DNA of 6,572 bases from an uncultured Lachnospiraceae bacterium (GTDB taxonomy: Bacteria; Bacillota_A; Clostridia; Lachnospirales; Lachnospiraceae): NCBI GenBank assembly GCA_902795835.1, contig CADBNA010000006.1, positions 1 through 6,572 of the forward strand, in the 5' to 3' direction. This document shows positions 1 to 6,324 of this stretch, piece after piece. The stretch's first letter is position 1; the number at the start of each line of letters is the position of its first letter. Both the position numbers and the translations under genes were made by a program. Under the pieces are notes generated by a model. That model was not told where the DNA came from, did no database searches, and saw only the letters and a list, made by a program, of their open reading frames with translations.

Positions 1-2
1 AG

Positions 3-86
3 AGGTTCAAGATCGACAAGCTGCCGGTCATTCTCCATTTCTTCAAGCAGGACTGGCAGTTCCTGATCCAGTACTACGAGTATCGT
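3..86 (+). pseudogene. Truncated plus-strand coding fragment of unknown identity
   Basis: Plus-strand frame 3 is open from the window edge. Across about 28 codons, up to roughly position 85, nearly every third codon position is G or C, as in a real moderately GC-rich gene. The peptide begins RFKIDKLPVILHFFKQDW and continues with an aromatic-rich stretch ending near YYEYR. After about position 85 the frame stays open to a TGA near 143, but third positions turn A/T-rich and the sequence is the antisense of the neighbouring signal-peptide gene. I read this as the broken 3' portion of a gene entering from the left whose natural end was lost at a junction. I do not recognise the family. A transposase or other mobile-element gene is possible but unsupported. 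One minus-strand frame is also open here, but its codon third positions are unbiased. Confidence 0.4.
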
Positions 87-262
87 TTATTATTTGATGT
101 CCATTCAACCTTCACAGCACACTCTTCAATGTCGGACTGTTGAACATTAGTAATTCTTGGTGTGCTTAACGCTGATGCATGCACCTCATTGCCTGTTGAC
201 GAAAAGGCAAACGCTGCAATTATGCATGCACAAAATACTAATATTGTTGATAATTTCTTCAT
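74..262 (-). CDS. Short secreted protein, probable 5' stub of an FnIII-domain protein
   Basis: The 62-aa product starts MKKLSTILVF and has a classical Sec signal peptide: Lys2-Lys3, a hydrophobic core at about residues 4-20, and likely cleavage after VHA (residue 29). The mature part is only about 33 residues. Its pattern, a TPRITNV start and later VKVEW, resembles the first two strands of a fibronectin type III domain, and then it stops abruptly after NNKRYS. An in-frame ATG 15 nt upstream exists, but the stretch between is itself a strong Shine-Dalgarno (AGGAGGGG, plus-strand 267-274), so the start at 262 is preferred. The stop lies in sequence that looks like coding DNA of another gene on the opposite strand, which suggests a truncated remnant of a larger surface protein. 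It is more AT-rich than the operon genes. It may still be expressed as a small secreted peptide. Confidence 0.55.
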   Translation of the reverse strand: MKKLSTILVFCACIIAAFAFSSTGNEVHASALSTPRITNVQQSDIEECAVKVEWTSNNKRYS

Positions 263-278
263 TGCGCCCCTCCTCATT

Positions 279-296
279 ATTCAATTATTATTGAAT
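279..296. repeat. Perfect AT-rich palindrome upstream of the small secreted ORF
   Basis: ATTCAAT-TATT-ATTGAAT is a perfect 7-bp inverted repeat with a 4-nt spacer. It ends 16 nt before the preferred start codon at 262 and just upstream of the Shine-Dalgarno. It has no GC-rich stem and no U-tract, so it is a poor terminator. It could be an operator or a weak leader hairpin. Confidence 0.4.
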
Positions 297-363
297 CGGT
301 CCTAACTTCTCCCCTGAGAGCGGCTCTAATCTGCAATCCCCTTATTAGTCTTTGCTCCTGCCC

Positions 364-1074
364 CTACAACCCCACCATTCTTCTCAGTTTCTCCCTGTAT
401 TTCCGGCTGACCGAGATTTCTTTGCCATCGACCCGCACGGACGCAAGTCCATATGTCGAGACCCGATCCAGATTCACGATGAAACTGTTGTGACACCGAA
501 CGAAGTTGTCCGGGAGGATCGTCTCCAGCCTGGTCATGGTTTCGTAAAAGCTGATCGGCTCCCCGGGTAGATCAGTATGGACAGTGATCTTCCTCTTGAT
601 GTTCTCGAAGTATAGGATATTCTGATAGGGAATGTAGTGTCTGCGCCTGTTCACTTCGCATTCGAAATACGCAGATCCTTCCTCGATCCTGTCCACCGCT
701 TTCCGGAGAGCCCGTTCCACTATCGTCCGGCTTAGCGCGTCTTTCTCAATTAAATAAACATGGTCCACCTCGTAAACCTCTGGAGAATACACACCGGGGT
801 CTGCGAGGAATATGATCTGTGCGGTAGGGACGGAGGCCCTCATTCTTCCTGCGATCTCGACGCCACTCAGGCTTCCGATCCGCGTCGCGATGAATATGAT
901 GTCCGGGCGAAGGCGTCCGTCCTCCATGTCATACAGGGTTTCCTTGGCGCTATAGCAGGTTGTGATGTCTAGCTTTTTGGACAAAGCCTTGCAAACTCCT
1001 GCCGCACACACCTCCAGCACTCCCCTCAATTGTTCCGCATGCTGCCTATCATCCTCAACAATTAGTATGATCAT
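364..1074 (-). CDS. LytTR-family response regulator with a degenerate receiver domain
   Basis: The 236-aa product is a two-domain regulator of the AgrA/LytR type. Residues 1-125 form a CheY-like receiver that starts MIILIVEDDRQ and keeps the acidic metal-binding pair Glu7-Asp8. The usual phosphoacceptor aspartate, expected in the pattern PDIIFLD, is Ala63 in PDIIFIATRIGSLSG. The conserved Thr/Ser switch residue is also Ala (Ala91, IIFLAD). Lys111 may be the conserved lysine, but Asp replaces the usual following proline. Residues 135-236 form a LytTR DNA-binding domain with the typical motifs YIPYQNILYFE, FVRCHNSFIVNLDRV and VSRKYREKLRRM. Such domains bind direct repeats upstream of target promoters, often for peptides, bacteriocins or virulence factors. 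The start is supported by GGGAAG 10 nt upstream. It is separated from the kinase operon by a terminator, and no histidine kinase is in the window. It is probably an aspartate-independent (pseudo-receiver) regulator. Confidence 0.93.
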   Translation of the reverse strand: MIILIVEDDRQHAEQLRGVLEVCAAGVCKALSKKLDITTCYSAKETLYDMEDGRLRPDIIFIATRIGSLSGVEIAGRMRASVPTAQIIFLADPGVYSPEVYEVDHVYLIEKDALSRTIVERALRKAVDRIEEGSAYFECEVNRRRHYIPYQNILYFENIKRKITVHTDLPGEPISFYETMTRLETILPDNFVRCHNSFIVNLDRVSTYGLASVRVDGKEISVSRKYREKLRRMVGL

Positions 1075-1110
1075 TTTTTCTTGACTTCCCTAAACTATGC
1101 TCGCATTTTC

Positions 1111-1119
1111 ATTCTACCA
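1111..1119 (-). promoter_or_regulatory. Candidate extended -10 promoter of the LytTR gene
   Basis: Read on the minus strand the sequence is TGGTAGAAT, an extended -10 (TGn) followed by TAGAAT, one mismatch from TATAAT. It would give a leader of about 30 nt before the start at 1074. I see no good -35 at 17 bp, which is compatible with an extended -10 or an activator-dependent promoter. The upstream terminator means the gene needs its own promoter somewhere in 1075-1257. Confidence 0.3.
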
Positions 1120-1148
1120 CGCGTCCGTTTCGTGTATTTCTTCTTGTA

Positions 1149-1208
1149 ATATATGACCCTGAAAATGTAAATATTAGCCAAACATCTCTCATTCTCAGGG
1201 CCGTATGT
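1149..1208 (-). repeat. Long imperfect inverted repeat in the LytTR upstream region
   Basis: The arm at 1151-1167 (ATATGACCCTGAAAATG) pairs with 1190-1206 (CATTCTCAGGGCCGTAT) around a 22-nt AT-rich loop. Fourteen of 17 positions are Watson-Crick pairs. In a minus-strand transcript two of the three mismatches become G-U wobbles, leaving 16 of 17 paired. There is no U-tract, so it is not a standard terminator. It may be an operator for a dimeric regulator, a structured leader, or a decayed small mobile element. Confidence 0.45.
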
Positions 1209-1219
1209 AAAAATATCAC

Positions 1220-1238
1220 TTTACTAATAGTTTACTAA
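1220..1238. promoter_or_regulatory. Direct repeat with 11-bp period, candidate regulator site
   Basis: TTTACTAA occurs at 1220-1227 and again at 1231-1238, exactly one helical turn apart, between the kinase terminator and the LytTR gene. Direct repeats at this period are typical of tandem regulator binding on one DNA face. LytTR sites usually have a period near 21-22 bp, so this is not a clear match to the gene's own product. The AT-rich context makes chance occurrence possible. Confidence 0.3.
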
Positions 1239-1257
1239 AATTATTCTTTTCCGTATC

Positions 1258-1280
1258 AAAAAAAGCAGGCTTGCGCCTGC
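1258..1280 (-). terminator. Rho-independent terminator of the kinase operon
   Basis: On the minus strand a perfect 6-bp stem GCAGGC, with loop GCAA, pairs with GCCTGC and is followed directly by seven T residues. It lies 33 nt after the kinase stop codon and fits an intrinsic terminator ending the three-gene operon. Confidence 0.88.
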
Positions 1281-1312
1281 GTTCCTCTGTGTTCCCAAGC
1301 AATTATCTCAGA

Positions 1313-3022
1313 TCAGAAGTATTCATCGTCACCGGAGCTGAAGTATCCATCGCTGCTTTTTTTACTCTTCTTGCTCTTTTTGCTGGAACCTCCAGACCCG
1401 GAGGACTCTCCGGATGAGCCACTATCCGTTTCGTAATAGGTAGCATCTTCCACAGCTTCCTCTACGAGTTCTGGAGCTCTCTTAACTTTAACCTTGACCT
1501 TCTCTTCACAGCCTCCTGCGCGAACCGTGATCGTGGCCTTGCCAGGTTTCTTTGCCTTGATCTTTCCTTTCTTGCTGACCGATGCCACCGACTTCTTTGA
1601 GGATAGGAAGGTGATGGTCTCTCCTGCGAATTCCTTCGGCTGGAGCTTCGGTTTCAGGGTTTTGGCGTCTCCCTCCATCAGGGAAATGCTGCTTTTCAGG
1701 TTCTCTATGGCAGTGACCTTCGGAATGACATCGACGTGGATCTTCTTGCTGAAACCCATGACATGCAACGTCATGTCTGCCTCCCCCACCGCCATGCCGG
1801 TAATGTGCCCGGTTCCATCCACCGTGATCACCTTCGGATCGGAGGACCTGAAGGTGATCGGTTCCTCTTCAAACCGGTCTGGTTCGATATCATACGCATA
1901 GTCTGCCGTCTCTCCGATGTAGACGGTTTCCGTATCATTGATTCCGATCACATCGGTAACTTCTTTGGGAAGCGAGAGATACCAGACAAGCGCCAGGCAG
2001 GCGGCAACTGTAGCGATCACGGCACAGGCATTCAACCATTTGGGAATACCGCCATAAGCCTTTTGGGGGGAAGGTTTTGCTGGTACATGCTCCGCCCGCT
2101 TCCTCTCGTATGCGTAATTCTCCAATGCCTCCCTCATCTCTGCCGCACTGGCATAGCGATCCTGCGACCGATAAGCACAAGCTTTGAGCACGATGGCCTG
2201 CAGAACCTCAGACCCCTCATCCGGCGGCGGAATCATCGCCCCGCTCATGCGTCGGAAGAAAGCCCTGTCACTGTCGTCGACCGTAAAGGGCTCGTCCTTC
2301 CCAGGCATGAAGGCGTTCCGACCACCATTCAGGTATTTGTATAGGACAAGTCCCAAGGAATAGATGTCGGACTTTGGCCCGTAGGCTTCGCCCTTGAAGA
2401 TCTCCGGTGCCATATAGAGGAACGTCCCCTTTCGGGAGAGCCCGACCCGGGTCTCCTCCACCATCCGTGAGATGCCGAAGTCGCCCAGCTTGTAGTCTCC
2501 AACTGCCGAAACAAAGATATTCTCTGGTTTGATGTCCCGATGGATAATCCCATTCCGACTACATAACTCCAGCGCTTTGCACATATCGATCCCAAGATGC
2601 AGGACGTCCTTCTCCTCCAGAGGTTTCTTCTCGCAGTGCTTCAGGAGGGGAGTCAGCAGTTCCAGACGAATCAGGATATCCCAACCGATGCCGTTTTCGT
2701 GAGGGATGATCATGTGGTCTTCGTAGCTGACAACGTTGCTGTTCCCCTTCAGCCTGGCCAGGTTGGTGAGTTCCTCCCTGATACGATCCATTGCCGAGTC
2801 ATAGTAGGTCGTCACATCCTGGTCACTCATGCCATTGGACTTGATACTGAGTATGTCCTCTTCACTCTGGGGGATCGTGATGCACTTCAAGGCAGACCTG
2901 TAAACAGTTCCCAGGTCTTTCCGTTCGATGAGCAGGACCTCGCCGGTGGCACCGTGCCCGATCCTTTCTTTGATTATCCACGATCCGAAGATGGGCTCGT
3001 ATTTACTGTACTTTGTATCCAT
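1313..3022 (-). CDS. Membrane Ser/Thr protein kinase (Hanks type) with Big_2-like ectodomain
   Basis: The 569-aa product is a single-pass membrane kinase. Residues 14-300 form a catalytic domain with all key motifs: glycine loop IGHGATGEV (21-29), ATP lysine Lys47, probable helix-C Glu84, catalytic loop HRDIKPEN (161-168, Asp163), DFG (181-183), APE (205-207) and Asp219. It should be active. A positively charged juxtamembrane linker leads to a transmembrane helix at about 329-351. The outside part holds two bacterial Ig-like group 2 (Big_2) style domains, about 354-433 and 435-514, each with the SS..V.TV/SV..G.I pattern, in place of the PASTA repeats of PknB/PrkC kinases. The C-terminus (about 515-569) is low-complexity Ser/Gly/Lys ending in an acidic-aromatic tail. 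The start lies 7 nt after the LRR gene stop with only a weak Shine-Dalgarno, which suggests translational coupling. No cognate PP2C phosphatase is present. The ligand is unknown. Confidence 0.93.
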   Translation of the reverse strand: MDTKYSKYEPIFGSWIIKERIGHGATGEVLLIERKDLGTVYRSALKCITIPQSEEDILSIKSNGMSDQDVTTYYDSAMDRIREELTNLARLKGNSNVVSYEDHMIIPHENGIGWDILIRLELLTPLLKHCEKKPLEEKDVLHLGIDMCKALELCSRNGIIHRDIKPENIFVSAVGDYKLGDFGISRMVEETRVGLSRKGTFLYMAPEIFKGEAYGPKSDIYSLGLVLYKYLNGGRNAFMPGKDEPFTVDDSDRAFFRRMSGAMIPPPDEGSEVLQAIVLKACAYRSQDRYASAAEMREALENYAYERKRAEHVPAKPSPQKAYGGIPKWLNACAVIATVAACLALVWYLSLPKEVTDVIGINDTETVYIGETADYAYDIEPDRFEEEPITFRSSDPKVITVDGTGHITGMAVGEADMTLHVMGFSKKIHVDVIPKVTAIENLKSSISLMEGDAKTLKPKLQPKEFAGETITFLSSKKSVASVSKKGKIKAKKPGKATITVRAGGCEEKVKVKVKRAPELVEEAVEDATYYETDSGSSGESSGSGGSSKKSKKSKKSSDGYFSSGDDEYF

Positions 3023-3029
3023 ATGCTTG

Positions 3030-5264
3030 CTATTTCACTCTGACTGTCACAGTACTGGAGAAACCGCTGTAGACGACCTTCTTTCCGACCTTCTTGAACG
3101 CGCGGATCTTGTAGCTGTATTTTTTTCTCTTCGACAGGCCCCTGTGCATGACCCCCTTGACCTTGGCCCCCTTGGTGAGCGCTTTCCGGAACTTGCTCTT
3201 CCCTTGCAGCCGGATGTACAGCTCGTATCCGTCTGCGCCTGCGACCTTTCCCCAGGTCAATCTGACCTTACGAGGGCCGGCAACTGCCTGTACGCAGGGT
3301 TTGGCTAACTTCCCATTGACGATGATGGACTTGGCGGCTTTCCGATACCTCGATGTCGCTGTCGCGGTCACGGTGATTCGACAGGTACCATATCCTGTGA
3401 CCGTCACAAAGCCATTCCGGCCCACCATCGCCACCTTCGCATTGGACGATCTGTAGATCAGCGGTGTCTTCGCCTTCGCATTCAGGCGGAATTTGGACCC
3501 GATGAACCTGATGTATTTGGAAGTGCCCTGGATCACCTGTTTGGCAGGAGGGCTCGTGGGGGCAGGCGTATTCTCCGTCCCTTTCGGAAGGATCACATCC
3601 TGGGCACGGGTCTCCTTCTTCCCATCTTTGTCAGAAAAAACTTTGTCGCAGACCGAGCAAGCCCAGTACTCGAGATTTCCATCTTCGGTCTTCGTCGCAG
3701 CTTTCGCCACATGGTGCACAAGGGTATGAGCTTTCTTTTCCGTAATCGTCGAAAACACCTCGACCTTACCTCCAGAATCTTCGAAACGCTTGCCACATCG
3801 GGCACAGACGTAATACTCGATTCTGCCGGTTGCGGTGCAAGTGGCCTTTTCTGCAGCATGATGTACGAGGATATGTGTCTCACAGGGCTTGCCGCTGATT
3901 TCGGAATCAGTATATTCCTCGTACTGTTTTCTGTCCGCATTCACATGCTTGATGTCGTTTGCTTCTGCAAAAACCGCGGCCGCCGGACTCTTGCTGTAGA
4001 TCGTCAGGTCAGGCCTGCTATCCACAAACGCTTTTTCATTGATCGTTTCTACCCCCTCAGGGATATACAGTGTTTTCAGAGAGCTGCCTTCTCCTCCGCC
4101 CCCTTGGAATGCACGCGAACCAATTGATTTCAGACTCTCCGGGAGGTTCACATACTCCAGCGATTCACAGCATCCAAATGTACTCTCCTCAATGCTGCTC
4201 ACCCCCTCTGGAACAACAGCATAGGTCATGGAACGATCCAGCAGAAACGCCTTTGATCCAATCGTCCGAACTGTTTTGGGCATGTCTACTCCCATCAACT
4301 TCGCACAGTTACCGAATGCATACTCACCGATCTCTGTAACCCCTTCCTGCAGAGTGACCGTCTCAAGCGCACTTGAATTGGCGAAACAAGCAAAGGGAAT
4401 CACTTCCACGCCTTTTGGGATATCGATACGTTTCATCCTTTCACAATCTGCGAATGCGCCGGACCCAATCGTCTTCAGACTGTCCGGCAGCTGGATCTCT
4501 TTCAGCTTGCTTGCGGCAAAGGCATATTCCCCAATCGTCTCGACATTGGCCGACACCAAAAACGTCGCCTCGTCTTTCCCACTGGGATAAGCGAGCAAGG
4601 CGGTCCGATCCTTGCTGTACAGAACACCATCCTCAGCCGCGTATAGTGCCTCACCGTCCTTCAGGACGAATTCTGTGAACGCCCCACAGCCCCGGAATGC
4701 CTGATTGATCGAAGCACTGTTATAATAATTCTTTGGTAGCGTCACTCGTCTCAAACGATCGCACTCGCCAAAAGCATGATCCATCCTGAACAGACTGTCC
4801 GGCAGAACGAGTTCTTCCATTCCGCACCCGATAAACGCTTCGTGCTCAATAAACTGAAGGCTCTCCGGAAGCTCCAGTTTCTTCAGATTTCTGCACCCTT
4901 GAAATGCATTCGCCTGAACATAGACGACATGTTTCGGGATAGCCACCTCCTTGATGTCCAGTTTGTCAGGATTCTTGTCGAACGCTCTGCCTCCGATGGA
5001 AACAACTTCCTTTCCATCGATGACAGCAGGAATGTGCAGAATCCCATCCTTCGGAATCGCACTGCAACCGAGGATCTCCACAGAGTCCGTCCGGATCGTG
5101 TACTGGTCCGCTTCGACGATCTGATACTCCCATACAATCCCAGATCCATCCGTATAACTCAGCGTTCCCCCATAGGCCTGCAGCGGCAGACATAGGCAGC
5201 ATGCGAAAACAAGTATTGCCGCGAGTACGAAGATCTTCTGATACCTGTGTCTCGTTCGTTCCAT
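3030..5264 (-). CDS. Secreted BspA-type leucine-rich repeat protein with zinc-ribbon-like, Big_2-like and FnIII domains
   Basis: The 744-aa product has a signal peptide (basic start, hydrophobic 11-28, likely cleavage after LQA, residue 30). About residues 80-425 contain roughly a dozen LRR_5/BspA repeats of about 23 residues with the pattern L..(V/I).(L/I)P..(V/L)..IG..AF..C. They are interrupted at about 205-235 by the EDGVLYSKD island common in this family. Two zinc-ribbon-like modules follow (about 461-511 and 513-558), with CARC (487-490) and CSVC (536-539). A Pro/Thr linker leads to a Big_2-like domain (about 580-650, RSSNAKVAMVGRNGFVTVTG) and an FnIII domain (about 653-744) ending at the C-terminus. 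I see no LPXTG motif, SLH domain or membrane anchor, so it is either released or held non-covalently. BspA-like proteins often mediate adhesion, but that is not shown here. GAGGAAGG supports the start. It sits between the HTH-like and kinase genes with gaps of 16 and 7 nt. Confidence 0.9.
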   Translation of the reverse strand: MERTRHRYQKIFVLAAILVFACCLCLPLQAYGGTLSYTDGSGIVWEYQIVEADQYTIRTDSVEILGCSAIPKDGILHIPAVIDGKEVVSIGGRAFDKNPDKLDIKEVAIPKHVVYVQANAFQGCRNLKKLELPESLQFIEHEAFIGCGMEELVLPDSLFRMDHAFGECDRLRRVTLPKNYYNSASINQAFRGCGAFTEFVLKDGEALYAAEDGVLYSKDRTALLAYPSGKDEATFLVSANVETIGEYAFAASKLKEIQLPDSLKTIGSGAFADCERMKRIDIPKGVEVIPFACFANSSALETVTLQEGVTEIGEYAFGNCAKLMGVDMPKTVRTIGSKAFLLDRSMTYAVVPEGVSSIEESTFGCCESLEYVNLPESLKSIGSRAFQGGGGEGSSLKTLYIPEGVETINEKAFVDSRPDLTIYSKSPAAAVFAEANDIKHVNADRKQYEEYTDSEISGKPCETHILVHHAAEKATCTATGRIEYYVCARCGKRFEDSGGKVEVFSTITEKKAHTLVHHVAKAATKTEDGNLEYWACSVCDKVFSDKDGKKETRAQDVILPKGTENTPAPTSPPAKQVIQGTSKYIRFIGSKFRLNAKAKTPLIYRSSNAKVAMVGRNGFVTVTGYGTCRITVTATATSRYRKAAKSIIVNGKLAKPCVQAVAGPRKVRLTWGKVAGADGYELYIRLQGKSKFRKALTKGAKVKGVMHRGLSKRKKYSYKIRAFKKVGKKVVYSGFSSTVTVRVK

Positions 5265-5280
5265 AGTCCCTTCCTCTTTT

Positions 5281-6324
5281 CTAGTCTTTCATGTATGGAA
5301 ATGTCCGGCCCGTCAACCGGTACTCGTGCTCCAGGTCAGAGCGCAGCATGAGCATATCACTGACCGCTTGGAGCTCTTCCTGAATGCTCAGTGCCTCTTC
5401 ACCGTCTTCTGCCTTTCTGAGATAAACATCCTTGAAGCGCTGAACCAAGGGGTGTGACTCGTTCCACCGCTGCAGTTCCTCGACCAAAACATCCTCGTCC
5501 TTCGATTCCGGATCCAGCGGCTGATAGCCCATCAGCCCCAGGTATCGATCAATCTCATCCGTGGTGGACATCCCAAGAGCCAGACACAGCGCGATGTGGG
5601 TCCGTTTCAGCTTTGGCACTGACTTGCTGTTGATCACACGATCCCGCGACTTCATGTCGATCACGTTGATTATCTTCGGACTTCCCGTGATGTAGTTCAT
5701 CATCGAGTCATCCAAGTACCCCCGCAAAAAATTAATCGGCGTCTCTTTTCCTTCGTTTGCTCTGGTGTACGTACCGAGAATCGCTTTCACATACTCAGCC
5801 AGCATGTTTCTCGGGTTTCTGTACGCGGTCTTAAACGCGTCCATGTTCTCGGCCACAAAGCTTTGCAGATCCCGAAAAGTCGGATCATGATGAACCGCCG
5901 CCAGCCCTTTTTCCACCGTTGCAGTGCCTTCGTCGTTCGCGATATACTCGTTCCAAAGCGCAATATAGGTGTCCTGAATGATCCTCCGGCATTCCTCGTA
6001 GAGGCAGAAGAAGTTCGTGTCCGAGAAGTTCTGCTGATTACAGTTAATCAGATATATCCAGATCAGATCGCTCAGCACGTCCTTCGCATATAGCTTTCTC
6101 TTGTCTCCATACCTTACGATCCAACCATTGATCGTTTCCAGGTCCCGCCTAAATGCCATGCCGATCCCGATGAAGGTCTCCCGTTTCCTTGGGATCTTAC
6201 GATAGAATCCGATCGTCCCCGGGTAATGCACACCGATATACTCGCAAACATCCTCCAGCGTGACTCCAGTGCTCCTCACCAACATATCCAATTCATATCG
6301 CCATTCTTTATTTTTGCCAATCAT
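5281..6324 (-). CDS. Hypothetical cytoplasmic protein with two XRE/HTH-tail-like modules
   Basis: The 347-aa product has no signal peptide or membrane segment. I do not recognise a named family. Residues about 8-95 look like a helix-turn-helix segment (MLVRSTGVTLEDVCEYIGV, then YPGTIGFYRKIPRK) followed by the helical tail seen after many XRE domains (FIGIGMAFRRDLETINGWI). Residues about 215-285 repeat the tail pattern more clearly: KSVPKLKRTHIALCLALGM, then TDEIDRYLGLMGYQPLDP and an acidic stretch. The middle (96-214) is helical with Cys107 and Cys112, and the C-terminus is charged and helical. The protein may bind DNA or use these modules for protein contacts. It is first in the operon with the LRR protein and kinase, 16 nt upstream of the LRR gene, so a role as kinase partner or substrate is reasonable inference. 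No convincing Shine-Dalgarno precedes the ATG; the in-frame upstream sequence hits a stop within five codons. Confidence 0.75.
   Translation of the reverse strand: MIGKNKEWRYELDMLVRSTGVTLEDVCEYIGVHYPGTIGFYRKIPRKRETFIGIGMAFRRDLETINGWIVRYGDKRKLYAKDVLSDLIWIYLINCNQQNFSDTNFFCLYEECRRIIQDTYIALWNEYIANDEGTATVEKGLAAVHHDPTFRDLQSFVAENMDAFKTAYRNPRNMLAEYVKAILGTYTRANEGKETPINFLRGYLDDSMMNYITGSPKIINVIDMKSRDRVINSKSVPKLKRTHIALCLALGMSTTDEIDRYLGLMGYQPLDPESKDEDVLVEELQRWNESHPLVQRFKDVYLRKAEDGEEALSIQEELQAVSDMLMLRSDLEHEYRLTGRTFPYMKD

Noticed and set aside
263..277. Upstream ATG giving a MRRGA extension to the small secreted protein
   Set aside because: The extension is encoded by the Shine-Dalgarno itself (AGGAGGGG), and the peptide starting MKK is a textbook signal sequence.
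297..363. Terminator for the LytTR gene
   Set aside because: Only short weak pairings (AGAG/CTCT near 317-327) are present with no T-run, so read-through into the small secreted ORF is possible.
1494..1901. Plus-strand open frame opposite the Big_2-like region of the kinase
   Set aside because: It is a shadow of the minus-strand coding sequence with no family similarity that I can see.
1736..2344. Plus-strand open frame of about 200 codons inside the kinase gene
   Set aside because: It is fully antisense to the kinase catalytic and transmembrane regions, which show every expected motif. The plus-strand peptide has no recognisable domain.
2597..3308. Plus-strand open frames across the kinase/LRR junction
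   Set aside because: They are antisense to the N-terminus of the kinase and the FnIII end of the LRR protein and have no independent support.
3030..5264. Internal LRR repeats as a DNA-level repeat array or CRISPR-like array
   Set aside because: The periodicity is at protein level (about 23 residues). The nucleotide sequences of the repeats diverge and there are no unique spacers.
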